64,000 nt of DNA from Anaeromyces robustus (Eukaryota; Neocallimastigomycota; Neocallimastigomycetes; Neocallimastigales; Neocallimastigaceae): positions 45,001-109,000 of the forward strand of contig MCFG01000041.1 in the NCBI GenBank assembly GCA_002104895.1, given 5' to 3'. Below are positions 62,481 through 64,000 of the stretch, piece by piece. Position 1 is the first letter of the stretch. Each line of letters opens with the position of its first letter. Under the pieces are notes generated by a model. That model was given only the letters and a program-made list of their open reading frames with translations, was not told the DNA's origin and did not search any database. A program made the position numbers and the translations under genes.

Positions 62481-63121
62481 AAATGAATAAATAAATAAAT
62501 AACAGGCAAAAAATATTTAGATATATGTAAAAATTTATATAATTTCACATTTTTATTATTAATAGTAACATATACATATACATTTTTTATTTTATAATAA
62601 ATAAAATATTAAAAAAAATTATAAAGAATAAGATAAAATAAAATAAAATAAAATAATTTAAATAAAATAACAAAAAATATTATAATAATAATTAACAATG
62701 AAGAATAATGGTTGTATTATTAAAGCTTTAATTATTTTACATTATAATAAAAGCTATATATATATAATTATCAATTGAATTAATATTTTATAAAAAATAT
62801 ATTTCAAATAAATATTATCTAATAATAATAAAAGTTTCACTAAAAATTTTTTAAATCATTTAATTAATATATTTTTTTTATGTTTAATTAAACTTTAATT
62901 ATATTTTTAATCTAGTTTTTATTATTATTATTATTATTTTTTTATTTTTTTTTAAAAAAAAATATTAAGAATTAATTGAAATTGTTTTTTTTCATTAAAA
63001 AAAAAAAAAAAGAAAAAAGTAACATTCAAAAATAAAATAAAACAAAATATAAATACTTTTTTAAGTATTTTTTTTATTATTATATCATATATAATAATAA
63101 TAATAATAATAATAATCAAAA
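62079..63121. other. AT-rich spacer after SEC12
   Basis: No gene seen. Contains an (AAAAAT)n tract at about 62224-62300, a poly(A) of about 27 bases near 62452-62478, and AAT repeats just before the next start codon (63093-63116). A 27-codon frame at about 62699 is not supported. Confidence 0.65.
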
Positions 63122-63787
63122 ATGATTACTGAAATTGAACCTCAATCAGAGATATCAAATAAAAATACCATTAAAGATTCTTTAAAAAATAAAGAAGAAA
63201 AAATTCAATTTAGATTTACATATCTTCCCAATGCAAAATTTCCTGGTTTTGAAGCTAAAGAAACAAAAGAATACTTTGAAAAATGGTATATATCAATAAA
63301 CAAATAATAATATAGAAATATATATTATAGTATAAAATAATTAAAATTTAACAATAAATAAAACGTTTAATATGAAAACACGTACAATATAATAATACAT
63401 GCTTTAATAATTTCTATTAATACTTTTTTTTTTCTTTTCAATATTATTTAATTATTTTTTATATTTTTTTTTCTTCTATATTCAATAATATATAACAAAA
63501 CGATTAAAATAAATAATAATAATATTAATATTGATATTAATATTAATCAAGGGGACTTGCTGGACATACATATGTAGAACGTTTTTCTTATGATGAATAT
63601 TTTCAACCTTATCAAATTGATACATTCCTTAAAAATTTTTTTAATACACCTGAAGTACGTTCAGTACTTAAAGTATATAGTTCCATGGATAAATGGGGTC
63701 ATCTAGGAGATGTTTCTAATATTCAATTTGAAGAATTAAATAAAACAGTAACTTCTCTTGACTTTTTTGATAAATTAGAACAAAATG
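63122..63787 (+). CDS. 5' part of an unrecognised gene, runs off the window
   Basis: Exon 1 is 63122-63285 and exon 2 is 63552-63787; the intron has GTATAT and AAG sites and the join is in frame (EKW-GLAG). A second donor, GTAAGA, follows AAT-G at 63788, and no acceptor with a convincing exon appears before 64000, so the gene continues beyond the window. The 133 residues seen include QFRFTYLPNAKFPGFEAKE, GLAGHTYVERFSYDEYF, FLKNFFNTPEVRSVLKVY and MDKWGHLGDVSNIQFEEL. The composition is that of a soluble globular protein with no signal peptide. I cannot assign a family. The start is the first ATG, in an AAT-rich leader like that of the ankyrin gene. Confidence 0.8.
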
Positions 63788-64000
63788 GTAAGAATATAAA
63801 GAATATTATTAACAAGACAATTTCTAGTATTATTAATGACAATTTTTTTTTTTTAAAAAAAAAGAAAGAAAAAAAAAATAAAATAAAAAATTCATTTATA
63901 AATTTCATTTAAATAAAATTTCATATAAAAAATTTTCTAACATCAATATTTTTTTTTATTACATATATAATTTATTATGTATAATAATAAAAATTTCAAA

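Noticed and set aside
62699-62782. 27-codon frame starting MKNNGCIIKALIILHY
   Set aside because: Too short, A/T-driven composition, no homologous context.

Overview
This window reads as nuclear DNA of an intron-bearing, extremely AT-rich fungus, most likely an anaerobic gut fungus (Neocallimastigomycota). The reasons are near-pure A/T intergenic DNA full of homopolymers and AAT/TAAA microsatellites, a fungal-type threonine synthase, a Kre9/Knh1-like GPI-anchored wall protein, asparagine-run-rich proteins, multi-exon genes with introns of roughly 70 to 500 bases, and a canonical spliceosomal U1 RNA gene. The species assignment is inference. Dictyostelids share the AT richness and Asn runs, but the wall protein argues for a fungus.

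Layout, left to right. The intronless THR4 (threonine synthase, minus, 1925-3538) is followed by a two-exon gene of unknown function (minus, 6765-8012). A gene desert of about 10 kb follows; it holds a tandem duplication and a small inverted-repeat DNA element (12536-12917). A 1417-residue ankyrin protein (17972-22225) carries a long Ser/Arg/Pro-rich centre. After another desert of about 10.6 kb comes a secreted Ser/Gly-rich GPI protein (32844-33851). The next 4.8 kb contains decayed gene fragments and ends in a U1 snRNA gene (38682-38846).

The second half is denser. A seven-exon minus-strand gene (39189-45621), assembled here from splice sites, encodes a 1738-residue protein with an Elongin-C/SKP1-like BTB domain ahead of leucine-rich repeats. 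Next are an eleven-exon SKI8/WDR61 gene (47574-50431), a three-exon PP2C-type phosphatase (minus, 51639-54160), and a stretch of gene relics with a striking inverted-plus-direct duplication (57060-58857). A twelve-exon SEC12/PREB gene (59439-62078) follows, then the start of an unrecognised gene (63122 onward, running off the window).

The genes do not form one pathway: they cover amino-acid synthesis, RNA decay/transcription elongation, ER export, signalling, cell wall and splicing. The strongest leads are the BTB-LRR fusion, the splice-site signature (about half of acceptors are AAG and none is CAG) seen beside a canonical U1 gene, and a possible splice-created DEL-type C-terminus on SEC12. 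All exon joins were read by hand from frame continuity and GT/AG sites; none has been tested against transcripts.
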